Below are positions 46,732-56,333 of a stretch of DNA of 64,000 bases, piece by piece (the first letter of the stretch is position 1; each line of letters starts with the position of its first letter). A program made the translations under genes and the position numbers. Below the pieces are notes generated by a model. It searched no databases and had not been told where the DNA came from. It saw nothing but the letters and a program-made list of their open reading frames with translations. The stretch spans positions 7,920 to 71,919 of the forward strand of contig CAZLZR010000021.1 in assembly GCA_964564015.1 (NCBI GenBank), given 5' to 3'. This DNA is from Acetivibrio sp964564015. Lineage in GTDB: Bacteria; Bacillota; Clostridia; Acetivibrionales; Acetivibrionaceae.

Positions 46732-47023
46732 AATAATTCTCTCCCTGCAAGTTATTTTGAGAGCAGTTCTGCATCTTTAATTCATCATCTTGGAATCATT
46801 AATATTTATTTAGTGTTTTGCTGATAACAGAAGAAATCCTTATAAGCGTAACATATAAATACATTTTACCACGTAAAAAATAAAAATAAATATTTTTGAA
46901 CCATATGCTTTAGTTTTGCCACAATTCTGCGGAGATTTACAACTGCAATGTTGTTAGAATAAGTATAGATTTATCATTCAATTAATTAAACTTTAGGTAG
47001 AGTATAGTAAAGGAGGTGAAATA

Positions 47024-47710
47024 ATGCAAAAACTGAAATACCGCCATGAATTTAAACACTATATAAACACCAGTGATTGTATAATATTGCAAAATAAGCT
47101 TAAGCATATTATGAAGCCTGACTCCAATGCCGGAAAAGATGGAACCTACTTTATAAGAAGCTTGTATTTTGACACTCCTGATAACAAAGCGCTTTTGGAA
47201 AAAATTTCAGGTGTGGATAACCGGGAAAAATTCCGCATTCGCCTATACAATCATAATGATTCTTATATCAGACTTGAAAAGAAAATAAAAGTTAATGGAC
47301 TTACCGCCAAGTTAAGTACAAACCTTACTAAAAACCAGTGCAATGATATATTGGTTGGAAATGTTGAGTGGATGAAAGAATCAGATAACCCAGTATTGCA
47401 TGAAGTATACCATAATATGAGGCATCAGAGGTTGGCACCTCGCACTATTGTTGATTACATAAGGGAAGCATATGTTTATAACGTCGGTAATGTAAGGGTC
47501 ACAATTGACAAATCCATAAGGTCAGGAATTAACAGTACTGAGATATTTAACAAAGACCTTCCTACAATAGAAACTCTTGATGGAAGGATGGCAGTGCTGG
47601 AAGTTAAGTATGATGAGTTTTTGCCGGAAATAATAAATGACCTGATCCAACTCGGTGATCGCCACAAACTTTCAGTTTCAAAATATGCACTTTGTCGTAT
47701 GTACGGATAA
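47024..47710 (+). CDS. VTC-domain protein (polyphosphate polymerase-like)
   Basis: A 228-residue soluble protein of the triphosphate tunnel metalloenzyme fold. Basic and acidic residues expected to line the tunnel are present: YRHEFKHYI at the start, FIRSLYFDT, FRIRLYN, RLEKKIKVNG, TIVDYIREAY, and the acidic MAVLEVKYDEFLP near 198. In yeast VTC the domain makes polyphosphate from ATP; bacterial stand-alone versions are less studied. It begins a three-gene operon with DUF4956 and CotH. AAAGGAGGTGAAATA precedes the ATG. Confidence 0.85.
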   Translation: MQKLKYRHEFKHYINTSDCIILQNKLKHIMKPDSNAGKDGTYFIRSLYFDTPDNKALLEKISGVDNREKFRIRLYNHNDSYIRLEKKIKVNGLTAKLSTNLTKNQCNDILVGNVEWMKESDNPVLHEVYHNMRHQRLAPRTIVDYIREAYVYNVGNVRVTIDKSIRSGINSTEIFNKDLPTIETLDGRMAVLEVKYDEFLPEIINDLIQLGDRHKLSVSKYALCRMYG

Positions 47711-47803
47711 TGGCGATAAATTCCTTACCTATTCCTAATATTAGGGATATTAAAGATATTTTCCAGGAGCAAAATGAAAAGAATATAATCTAGGAGGAAA
47801 GAA

Positions 47804-48490
47804 ATGGGTAACCAACTTAATTTTAACGATATTTTTAAATCAAATTTTATAGAGAAGGTTTCAAGTGTTTCTCTACTTGACGCAACGATAGCTTTAGGAC
47901 TGGCATTTGCGTTAGGACTATTTATATATTTTGTATACAAGAAAACCTTTAAGGGTGTTATGTACTCAAAAAGTTTTAGCATTTCATTAGTAGCACTAAC
48001 CATGATAACTACTTTGATGATATTGGCAGTGACCTCTAATGTGGTTCTATCCCTTGGTATGGTAGGTGCGTTATCAATCATACGCTTCCGTTCAGCTATC
48101 AAAGACCCTATGGATATAGCATATCTATTCTGGTCAATAGCAACAGGTATTGTTTTAGGTGCTGGATTAATAGCCTTGGCTGTTTTTGGTGCACTTTTCA
48201 TTGGAATAATACTTGTACTATTTGTTAATAAGAGCAATACAGACAATCCATACGTTTTAGTAATCAACTATGAGGACGAAAAAACTGAAGAAAATATAAT
48301 GCAAATTGTACAGAGAAGTGTGAAAAAATATGTTATCAAATCCAAGACAGTAACCGGTGGTAGAGGTACAGAAATCACACTTGAAATACGACTTAAGAGC
48401 ATGGAAACAGCCTTTGTAAATGAAATAAGCAAACAAGCCGGAGTGGCAAGTGCAGTAATGGTAAGCTATAATGGGGATTATATGAGTTAG
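47804..48490 (+). CDS. DUF4956 membrane protein
   Basis: A 228-residue protein with an N-terminal soluble stretch, four hydrophobic segments between about 25 and 145 (LGLAFALGLFIYFV, ISLVALTMITTLMILAV, AYLFWSIATGIVLGAGLIALAVFG, LFIGIILVLFV), the conserved cytoplasmic loop GMVGALSIIRFRSAIKDPMD, and a C-terminal soluble alpha-beta domain (about 150-228). The family constantly accompanies VTC-domain proteins and is thought to be their membrane partner; function unproven. AGGAGGAAAGAA precedes the ATG. Confidence 0.82.
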   Translation: MGNQLNFNDIFKSNFIEKVSSVSLLDATIALGLAFALGLFIYFVYKKTFKGVMYSKSFSISLVALTMITTLMILAVTSNVVLSLGMVGALSIIRFRSAIKDPMDIAYLFWSIATGIVLGAGLIALAVFGALFIGIILVLFVNKSNTDNPYVLVINYEDEKTEENIMQIVQRSVKKYVIKSKTVTGGRGTEITLEIRLKSMETAFVNEISKQAGVASAVMVSYNGDYMS

Positions 48491-48578
48491 TGGTTTTCCT
48501 TCTATGACTTTAAGCTTTTTAGACAACTATTGATTGAAAACAGTAAGTTCAACTTATTAAGGAAGGAGGAAGAACATT

Positions 48579-50729
48579 ATGGGTGAAAAGCCACAAATAA
48601 CAGCAGTTAAAATAATAGCTACCCTATTGTCCATAGCTCTGATAATTACTATTATGGCGTTTATTCCAAAACTTGCCCCAGAGTTGGCACAGGCCTCTGC
48701 ACAACCTGCGTATTTAGAGAAAGTATTTGATAGAGACAGGGTAAACGATATTAGTATTGATATGGAAGAAACAGACTTTGAATGGCTTATGGAAAATGCA
48801 ATTAAGGAGGAATTCAAAAGCTGTAATATAACCATAAATGGAGAAAAATTCTATAATGTAGGAATAAGACCAAAGGGAAACTCCAGCTTGTCGCAAATTG
48901 CAATGGGAGGCGGGACAAAGCGTTTTAGCTTTAAGATAGATTTTGATCAATATATTGATGGACAAACATATCATGGTGCCAAGAGTCTGGTATTAAATAA
49001 TATAATGTCAGACAAATCCTATATGAAGGAATACCTTTCCTTTGAATTATTTGATTTTATGGATATACCAACGTCTTCCTTTGCCTTCTCCAACATTAAG
49101 ATAAATAGTAAGGACTGGGGATTATACCTTGCTGTGGAGCTTATAGACGAAAGCTTCATTAAAAGGCATTTTGGAAGTGTGGAGGGCAATTTATATAAGC
49201 CTGAGGGCATGGAAATGGGCGGACGTGGCAATCAAAACGGCGCTATATTCCCTGGATTTGAAGATTTTAATGGTGGTGGGATGCCTTTCCCTGGAGGCAA
49301 CGGTGGAGCACAAGATGCCAAAACATTAGCACCGGATGGGGTGAATCCCTCAAATAATACTCAGGACAACCAAGGTGAGTCTGTGAATATGAGAATGCAG
49401 GATAGAGGTATGAGAAATGGTGGCGGCTTTGGCGGAATGTCAAGAGGGGGTACAAATCTCAAATATACGGATGACTCCCCTGAAAGCTATTCAGCTATAA
49501 GAGATGGTGCAGTATTTAAAACTACTACCGATGCAGACTTTAAAAAAGTAATTGAGATGATCAAAAACCTCAATAATGGTACGGATCTTGAAAAATATCT
49601 TGATATTGATGAAATACTTAGATTCTGGGCAGTAAACACCTTCCTGGTCAATCTGGACAGCTATGCAGGTGGGATGTATCATAACTACTATCTATATGAG
49701 GAAAATGGATTCTTTACACTGTTGCCCTGGGATTTTAACATGTCTTTCGCTGGCTTTGGTATAAACAATGCCTCCAATGTAATTAATTTCCCAATTGACA
49801 AACCTGTCACAGGCAATTTGGAGGATGCACCCCTTATTGGAAAGCTTTTGGAGGTAGATGAGTATAAGGCTCGTTATCACGGCTACTTGAAGAAAATAGT
49901 TGTAGAATATGTTGGCAATGGAATATATGAGAACTCAATCAATAGGGTAAATGCACTTATAAGCGATTATGTCAAAAACGATGCCACTGCATTTTATACC
50001 TTTGAGGAATACAAAAAAGCAGTACCCGCAATGAAAACCTTTGGTAAGGACAGGGCTGCAAGTATTGCAGCACAGCTTGATGGAACCCAACCTTCAACTA
50101 CTTATGGCACTATATCCACAACACTTAACCTTAATGATTTAGGTATCATGGGGGGAGGTTTTGGAGGCTTTGGAAGAAATGATAACACAAAAGCAAATCC
50201 ACAGCAAAGCAATTCACCTGGACAGCAAAATATGCAGCCTTCAGGAAGCAATATGCAGTTTCCAAATGGTATGCAGCTTCCGGATGGCATGCAACCTTCA
50301 GATGGTATGCAGCTTCCAGACGGCATACAACCTCCAAATGGCATGCAACCACGTGGAGATATGGAAGCGCCACGCGGTCAGCAAAGAAATAGAGGTAATA
50401 TTAAGAACCCTGGCGGCATGCTAAGAGATAATATACCACAACTTGAAAATATGCAGGAAGTAATGAAGATAATTAATGAAGCAAATGGGAAAGAATTGAC
50501 GGATGATCAGAAAAAACGTCTTGAATCATTAGGTGTTGATGAAAATATGCTTAAACAGTTTCAAAACATGCCTCAGCGTATGGGATTCCCTGGTAACGTC
50601 AATTTTCGGAATCCATCAGGAATAACGATTTCTGAAATAATTATTTTAGCGGTTATGATTGTAACCTTGTCGTTAGGCATGATTTTTGTGGCCAAATTCA
50701 GAAGAAAAAAGTATGTCATATGCAAATAA
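48579..50729 (+). CDS. CotH-type protein kinase, membrane-anchored, with low-complexity region
   Basis: A 716-residue protein. An N-terminal hydrophobic helix (about 10-30), a CotH domain at about 40-480, a Gln/Pro/Met/Gly-rich region at about 525-620, and a C-terminal membrane helix (IIILAVMIVTLSLGMIFVA) with basic tail. CotH kinases are atypical; the likely active-site acidic residues lie in LDSYAGG near 358 and LPWDFN near 383. A Gly/Asn/Met-rich insert at about 205-300 interrupts the kinase domain. The low-complexity part repeats units like NGMQLPD and DGMQPSD. B. subtilis CotH phosphorylates spore-coat proteins; here the operon with VTC and DUF4956 suggests a surface role. AGGAGGAAGAACATT precedes the ATG. 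Confidence 0.85.
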   Translation: MGEKPQITAVKIIATLLSIALIITIMAFIPKLAPELAQASAQPAYLEKVFDRDRVNDISIDMEETDFEWLMENAIKEEFKSCNITINGEKFYNVGIRPKGNSSLSQIAMGGGTKRFSFKIDFDQYIDGQTYHGAKSLVLNNIMSDKSYMKEYLSFELFDFMDIPTSSFAFSNIKINSKDWGLYLAVELIDESFIKRHFGSVEGNLYKPEGMEMGGRGNQNGAIFPGFEDFNGGGMPFPGGNGGAQDAKTLAPDGVNPSNNTQDNQGESVNMRMQDRGMRNGGGFGGMSRGGTNLKYTDDSPESYSAIRDGAVFKTTTDADFKKVIEMIKNLNNGTDLEKYLDIDEILRFWAVNTFLVNLDSYAGGMYHNYYLYEENGFFTLLPWDFNMSFAGFGINNASNVINFPIDKPVTGNLEDAPLIGKLLEVDEYKARYHGYLKKIVVEYVGNGIYENSINRVNALISDYVKNDATAFYTFEEYKKAVPAMKTFGKDRAASIAAQLDGTQPSTTYGTISTTLNLNDLGIMGGGFGGFGRNDNTKANPQQSNSPGQQNMQPSGSNMQFPNGMQLPDGMQPSDGMQLPDGIQPPNGMQPRGDMEAPRGQQRNRGNIKNPGGMLRDNIPQLENMQEVMKIINEANGKELTDDQKKRLESLGVDENMLKQFQNMPQRMGFPGNVNFRNPSGITISEIIILAVMIVTLSLGMIFVAKFRRKKYVICK

Positions 50730-50810
50730 GAATATCTACGATACTATACCTTTCAACTTGGCAACAGAAATGAAGCGTCGTTTTGTTAGTATTAGAAATC
50801 AAATCTGATA

Positions 50811-50952
50811 TAGAGCCTGTAAATACTCCTCGGGGTCGAGCAAAACTCGCTTCCCGAAGGAGGATGCTCTCTCTTTCCTCGTATTAACAGGCTCTATAAC
50901 TTGCTTCACAATGTTTCTTCCATATTTTTCTTTACTTAAATAGTATGTACCC
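50811..50952 (+). mobile_element. MITE-like element, copy C, truncated at the left
   Basis: Matches copy A from its TAGAGCCTGTAAATACTCCT segment to the right end (AAATAGTATGTACCC). The left inverted repeat and about 50 bp are missing, and a small change replaces the central GCTTCGCTCAAACAATG. No target duplication. It lies between the convergent CotH and jetC genes; the remaining bases of this 304-bp gap hold nothing I can support. Confidence 0.75.
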
Positions 50953-51033
50953 GTCTAGATTCTTTTGTTGTCACCCTATGATAATGCTTTTCGCAAAACA
51001 TATAGTATAGTTCATTGTAGTTTATCATTCCAA

Positions 51034-54000
51034 TCAAAATAGTGTCATCTGTTCCTGCTTCACCTTATAAAAAGCCGATTCCAAGCCATCCTGGGATTTA
51101 ACAAGCTTTGACTGTATTACACTCATATTCATTCCAGTCAGTTGCCTGTGTATGAGACTATAAACCACGTCAAACTGCATATAGATATCCACCTGCATAT
51201 GACCGGTCAGGCATATCATCTGAGTATCTGTGGCCTTGGCCAGGTCAAATATATAGGATAGAAGATAATCTGCATTTGCCTGTCCGAAAGGATTATCAAT
51301 CCATATGACCTTTTTAGATCCCGGAAAATTGGTCTTTTTATATCGCAAGTAGGAAATAATCGAAATAAACATGGCAAAGAATCCCGCTAGTTTTTCTCCA
51401 CCCGACCATTTTATAACCACTTCCCATGGAATATACCGTGAGGCTCCAAAAGAATCCGGCTTAAACACTTTAATTGAATACTCATTGAGGTTTGTAACTG
51501 CATCCAGCAGCCTTACCGGAGACATAATCCTTGCTATCTCGCCGTCAATCCTTGCCGGGTCGTATTTTCCCTCAGCTTTCATCTTTTCAATGTCACTTAT
51601 GGATACTTCTATGTAGCGGGTCATCAAAGCTTTGCCTTCCTCCAAATGAAGCTGAGGCATCTCAATAACCACCGTTTTTTTGCTCACTCCGTCTATTTTT
51701 ATTCTGGAAAAGGTGTCTACACTTTTAAGTTCCTCATATACCGCTTCTGCCTTGCTATAGCAACGTTCAACAATCTCCGTCTTATCCCGGAGTGATTCTT
51801 CCAGTTGGAACTGTGCTGCCTTTTTCATGCTATCAACGCTATCTATTATATCCTTAAACAAATCCTTAACATATCTATAATTATACAGATCATTATTAAT
51901 GATTTTTTCAATAATCATCCTTATTGTTACGTTTTCAGCCCAATCAGCTTGATTATACAGCTCATCATAGCTTTCCCTTATTGTAACTTCCGTTTCTTCC
52001 AGTCTCTTTTTAAGTTCCCTGTATCGGCTTCTGCTCTCATTGGAGATTACTGCTAGATTTTCCACAGGCAGTTGCAACATATCCCACATTGAAATGGTCT
52101 CACCCTTATGGACGAGACTGTCCATATTCTCCCTTGACTGGCTTGGTATAGTTATTTCGTTTTCATTTATATAGTCTTCAAGCTTTGATCCGTATTCAGA
52201 AAGCTTACGTCCTCTTTTTTCAGTTTCTTCAAGCTTTTTTTTGTTTTTCTGACGTTTTCTGTTATAGGCGTCTATCTGGGCGTTAAACGAAGCCTCCTCC
52301 ATACTCTCTATGGATTCAAACTCGAAAGGTTCTTGCTTATAGGTTTTTTTAATATTTTCTTTTAATTGAATTATCATACCACTTAGCTTTTCCACACCTG
52401 TCAGAAGTTTGCGTTCTAAATTACTCAATTGCGTCTCCTCCGTAACAAGTGATGTATGCTTTCTTCTCTCTTCGTCAAGTTTGTCTTCTCTATCGTCAGT
52501 GATATGTGTTTCAAAATCGTGCTGGTCAAAGCCTTTGTTACGAATCTCCTTTAGCCTGTTTTGCTCCTCTCTTCTTAATCGTTCAATAAATCCCCTGATT
52601 TGCTCAGCCTGACTATTCCCAATCCTTGACTCAAGACCTTTTGCTTTTGATAATATTTCTTCAAGGGTTCCGGTTATCTCTTGAGTAGGATTATCTATAT
52701 TCAGTCTTAGTGAAATATCTTCAAGAGTTTTGTTTTTGTCCCTGCAATCACGCTGGTGTCCGTCGAGACCTAGCTTTATGCCTTCAACCTCATTTGAAAT
52801 GGCGTCTATTCTCTCCTTCAATATTTTTTTCTCTTCTTCAATTTCATTTCTCTTTGTATCTGCTTCCCGGTATAGCTTTTCATTTAACTTTATCCTGTCT
52901 GTAATTTCTATATACCGGCTGAGTTTTTCCATATCCACATCCTTCTCAGAAATATTATCATCAATATCCTGGATACTCTTCCGATTTTCACTTATCTTTA
53001 TAAGAAGGGATTCCCTGTTTTGTTTCAATTGATTCAAAGCATCTTTCTTGCTTTCAATTTCTTTATTAAGCCTTTCAATATCTCCCTGCATTTCCTTAAG
53101 CCAATCCTTCGGATAGGATTCAACAAACTCCATGCATCTTTCAATAAGACCTGTTATCTTTTCCTGATCATTTTTTATTACTTTATACTCATCCTCAGTT
53201 CTTGCAATATTTTGATCCATGCCGGTCAAATAATCGTTAAACAGCCTTTGATCCAATGCAAAGGAATTGTTTTTGGAAAATACCATATAGGCTTCCATTG
53301 TGCCTAATCTGTCAATACCGCAAGAACTCTCAACTTCCTTGGGTATAGACAACCCTTCCTCCGAATCAACTATAAAAGTAACGGGATAACTTTCAACAAT
53401 CTCAAGTATTTGTTCGGATACAGAATTTCCATCCTTACCTGAGCGGATTTTATCCAGTTCGCTCTTTTCCAATACAATGGAATGACAAAGAAGTGGATTT
53501 TTGTGAAGAAAGTCTTCCCTAAAATCTTCCCTTTGGTTTTTGAGCCATAACGAACCGGGGATAAATCTTATCCCGTTGTTTTTTAACAGTTCATACACTT
53601 TCTTAAGCTCCAGATCCGGAACATAGTAATCGCTTCCATCAAAAAGGTGTTTTCTTTTCAGCAGTTCATGGTATCGTCCGGAGAGTTCGCTCAAGGAATT
53701 GTCCACTCTTGCCCTGACAGCTTTTAACGAATCAAGTGTACTTTTGTCATATACATCACCACTGATTTCGTACATGGATATTTCCCTGTGTAGTCTTGAT
53801 ATACGGATAGCATAGTCTTCTACCTCCGCCTCTTTGTTTTGCTGTTGCTGATTCATGGCAGCAACTTCTTCTCTTGTCCTTGTCTCATTAATATTAATAT
53901 CTTCAATTAAATTGTCAGCCTTTTCTATCTCCCTGTTAAGATTGTTGCTCTTTTCCAACAGCTCTTCCCTATCTTTTCCAAGGTTTTGAAGTCCCGATAC

Positions 54001-55464
54001 CGGATCTATAAGAAGTGTCATGTCTTTGACAAAATAACCTGTAATCTGGGATTGCATGTCCTTGTCATCCTTAAGTCTGGTATCTATGGAAGAAATTTTG
54101 TCCCTTATTATATCCCTTTCTTTATCCTTTTCCTTCAAGGCTTTTTTAGAATCCTCCAGTACCTTTAAGCTTGAATCATACTGATTTTTTAAATCCTTTA
54201 TAATCTTTTCAATTCTTTCAATTTCTTCACGAAGAAGAATCCTTGCAAAGAAAATACAATTCTGATACTCCTTGTCAATCTCGTCTTTTTCCCTGGAAAG
54301 GCTTTCAAGTTGCGCCTTATACATTGCCATCTCGTTCCTTGCGTTTACCACTTCTTCGTACAGGGACGCAGCCTCCATATATCTTATTTTCTTATCAGTC
54401 TCTTCAATTTTCTTCTTGATTTGATCCAATTCACTAACTGTCTGCTTATGCTCTTTATCCTTAGACTCAAATTCTAAAACCTTATTCTGATAATCAAAAC
54501 TCTCCCTTTTATATTTGAGTTCTTCAATTTTCGCAATATACTCCCTGTCGCTTGCTTCAAGCAACTCGACTTCATTGAACAATTTGTCCTTTGCTAGATT
54601 GATAAGATTATTTAAAGCCAGTATATCCCTGCTTACACTTTCTATATCTGCCACTGTCGTTCCATAGCCTTCAAGCTTGTCAAGAAGGCTTGAGGCCTTA
54701 AGGCAAAAGGCTTCATACGTCTTAATCCGATGCTGGTAAAGAGGAATGTTTTTTAAGTTCTCAAGGTGCTTTTTAAAGGTCTCGGCAAGTATTCCGGATG
54801 TTTCTCCCTCAGCCTGAGGGATATTGGGTATTATGAGTTTCTCAATTACATTCCTTGACTTGCGGGCATTTTCAAAAAACTTGTCAATGCCACCTTCCGA
54901 CTGGTTTATAATCTTAATGGCGTCAAACTCCTCACGAAACAGGTTGAAAGTATGAAGCTTGTCCCTGTATTCCTTCTGGCGATCCCTTGAATATATATTT
55001 ATATTTTGACGCATTTCTGTTGCAAGTCTTTTTAAGTAATTGTGATATTCGGAAAACCCAACAACTTGCTTATCCCTGTTTGCCGCTTCCAGACCTTTTA
55101 TATCAAGATCGTGGGGCAAAGTATAGGTGTGGGTATAAGTAAAGAACCTTAATCCGTCCGCATTTTTTGAAATACAAATCCCGGTAAGCAAATAATCAGC
55201 CCTTGTCCCGTCAAGCTTCCATTCAATCATGACATGGGCAGGTGAGGAACCGACTTTGAAGTAATCGGAAAAGTTCCTGCTCCCCATACTTGTATTGGGT
55301 AATACCACTTGAAGAGCCAATTGAAGTATTATACTCTTTCCCCCACCGTTTTCCAGGTTTATAAGAGCACTTTTGCCATCAAATTCATAAATCTCGTTTG
55401 CAATATATTTTTTATCATCATCATATCGAAAATTTACAATTCTGAATCTATTTATAAGGGGCAT
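51034..55464 (-). CDS. jetC: JetC, SMC-like ATPase of the Wadjet system
   Basis: A 1476-residue SMC/MukB-like ATPase. Walker A (NLENGGGKS) is at about 36-44; long coiled coils rich in Glu and Lys fill about 220-1200 with a hinge-like globular part near 560-760; the ABC signature WSGGEKL is near 1350 and Walker B KVIWIDNPFGQAN near 1385. In Wadjet, JetABC form a loop-extruding complex that recognises small circular DNA and JetD cuts it. It is the last gene of the operon, 155 bp after jetB, with an inverted repeat in the gap. AAAGGATATGATTTT precedes the ATG. Confidence 0.92.
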   Translation of the reverse strand: MPLINRFRIVNFRYDDDKKYIANEIYEFDGKSALINLENGGGKSIILQLALQVVLPNTSMGSRNFSDYFKVGSSPAHVMIEWKLDGTRADYLLTGICISKNADGLRFFTYTHTYTLPHDLDIKGLEAANRDKQVVGFSEYHNYLKRLATEMRQNINIYSRDRQKEYRDKLHTFNLFREEFDAIKIINQSEGGIDKFFENARKSRNVIEKLIIPNIPQAEGETSGILAETFKKHLENLKNIPLYQHRIKTYEAFCLKASSLLDKLEGYGTTVADIESVSRDILALNNLINLAKDKLFNEVELLEASDREYIAKIEELKYKRESFDYQNKVLEFESKDKEHKQTVSELDQIKKKIEETDKKIRYMEAASLYEEVVNARNEMAMYKAQLESLSREKDEIDKEYQNCIFFARILLREEIERIEKIIKDLKNQYDSSLKVLEDSKKALKEKDKERDIIRDKISSIDTRLKDDKDMQSQITGYFVKDMTLLIDPVSGLQNLGKDREELLEKSNNLNREIEKADNLIEDININETRTREEVAAMNQQQQNKEAEVEDYAIRISRLHREISMYEISGDVYDKSTLDSLKAVRARVDNSLSELSGRYHELLKRKHLFDGSDYYVPDLELKKVYELLKNNGIRFIPGSLWLKNQREDFREDFLHKNPLLCHSIVLEKSELDKIRSGKDGNSVSEQILEIVESYPVTFIVDSEEGLSIPKEVESSCGIDRLGTMEAYMVFSKNNSFALDQRLFNDYLTGMDQNIARTEDEYKVIKNDQEKITGLIERCMEFVESYPKDWLKEMQGDIERLNKEIESKKDALNQLKQNRESLLIKISENRKSIQDIDDNISEKDVDMEKLSRYIEITDRIKLNEKLYREADTKRNEIEEEKKILKERIDAISNEVEGIKLGLDGHQRDCRDKNKTLEDISLRLNIDNPTQEITGTLEEILSKAKGLESRIGNSQAEQIRGFIERLRREEQNRLKEIRNKGFDQHDFETHITDDREDKLDEERRKHTSLVTEETQLSNLERKLLTGVEKLSGMIIQLKENIKKTYKQEPFEFESIESMEEASFNAQIDAYNRKRQKNKKKLEETEKRGRKLSEYGSKLEDYINENEITIPSQSRENMDSLVHKGETISMWDMLQLPVENLAVISNESRSRYRELKKRLEETEVTIRESYDELYNQADWAENVTIRMIIEKIINNDLYNYRYVKDLFKDIIDSVDSMKKAAQFQLEESLRDKTEIVERCYSKAEAVYEELKSVDTFSRIKIDGVSKKTVVIEMPQLHLEEGKALMTRYIEVSISDIEKMKAEGKYDPARIDGEIARIMSPVRLLDAVTNLNEYSIKVFKPDSFGASRYIPWEVVIKWSGGEKLAGFFAMFISIISYLRYKKTNFPGSKKVIWIDNPFGQANADYLLSYIFDLAKATDTQMICLTGHMQVDIYMQFDVVYSLIHRQLTGMNMSVIQSKLVKSQDGLESAFYKVKQEQMTLF

Positions 55465-55529
55465 AAAATCATATCCTTTCAGATCTCGTTAAATAGTTGC
55501 ATATAGCTAAAATATAAGTTTCAACTCCT

Positions 55530-55595
55530 GATAACGATAAACTTGATTTAATAGTGTTTTAGAACATTGGAATAGCAAATTATTTTATCGTTATC
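55530..55595. repeat. Perfect 12-bp inverted repeat between jetB and jetC
   Basis: GATAACGATAAA (55530-55541) and TTTATCGTTATC (55584-55595) flank a 42-nt AT-rich loop. The leftward transcript passes through it before reaching jetC. There is no T-run, so it may be an operator or an RNA element that adjusts jetC level. Confidence 0.5.
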
Positions 55596-55619
55596 CATAA
55601 GTACTTATTAATCTAAAGG

Positions 55620-56333
55620 CTATATACCCTCTAAAAAAGCAAGAATCTCCTTCTTTCTAGTGCTTTCGGGATAATAGCTTATAATCAGGGTATCAAACTT
55701 TTCGGTAGTATATATTTCACTATCATTGTCTATGTTTGCAAGTCCCTGTTCCTGCATAAACTTTAGTGTCCTGTATATAAAACTTATCCTTGTCCCTTTT
55801 GATTGTCCAAAGTTTTTTATTTTCTCATCATAAGTCGGAAGATCAAGCCAAAGTTTCGAGACACTTCCAAAGTTGAAATTCAATGCCTCGTCGGTTTCTT
55901 CGGAGTTTTCCATGGAATTGTAGGATTCAAGCTTAGCGGTTATAAAGCTTTCAAGTTCTTCCACCTTGAGCATGGACCGGACTTTATTATTGTAATTCTC
56001 ACCGTTAAAAAACTTAATTATTATAGAAAGTATGACTATATATCCCACATATAGTTCGGTATTATTGGAAAAACCCATTTTGTCTCGCAGTTCTTCATTG
56101 GTAAAGCCTAAGAACTTGTTGTCGGTTCTGGGTGTAAAATAAAGCGCATCTCCCGTTCTAAGTATCATAACTCCCGATTCCTCTTCAAAAATTCTGGTTA
56201 TGTAAGATATTTCAGGATCATCAAAATCCGCAAAAACTTCCGGATTGTCCTTTTTAGTAATTTTCGACTTCTCAATAAGACTCATATATAGTATAAATGC
56301 TTTTCTAACCGAATCCGGTGAGAGGTTTTCCAT
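55620..56333 (-). CDS. jetB: JetB, Wadjet KITE-type subunit
   Basis: A 237-residue protein of tandem winged-helix type, equivalent to MukE. Landmarks are weak (DSVRKAFILYMSLIEKSKIT, YFTPRTDNKFLGFTNEELRD, GTRISFIYRTLKFMQEQGL); the call rests mainly on size and position between JetA and JetC. It should bridge the kleisin JetA to the SMC heads. Its ATG shares one base with the jetA stop codon (TAATG), implying coupled translation. Confidence 0.85.
   Translation of the reverse strand: MENLSPDSVRKAFILYMSLIEKSKITKKDNPEVFADFDDPEISYITRIFEEESGVMILRTGDALYFTPRTDNKFLGFTNEELRDKMGFSNNTELYVGYIVILSIIIKFFNGENYNNKVRSMLKVEELESFITAKLESYNSMENSEETDEALNFNFGSVSKLWLDLPTYDEKIKNFGQSKGTRISFIYRTLKFMQEQGLANIDNDSEIYTTEKFDTLIISYYPESTRKKEILAFLEGI

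Noticed and set aside
47725..48267. Leftward 180-codon open frame
   Set aside because: Antisense to the DUF4956 gene, which has a good ribosome site and a clear family; no site for the leftward frame.
50240..50360. Short regular repeats considered as a CRISPR array
   Set aside because: They are contiguous coding repeats inside cotH without spacers.
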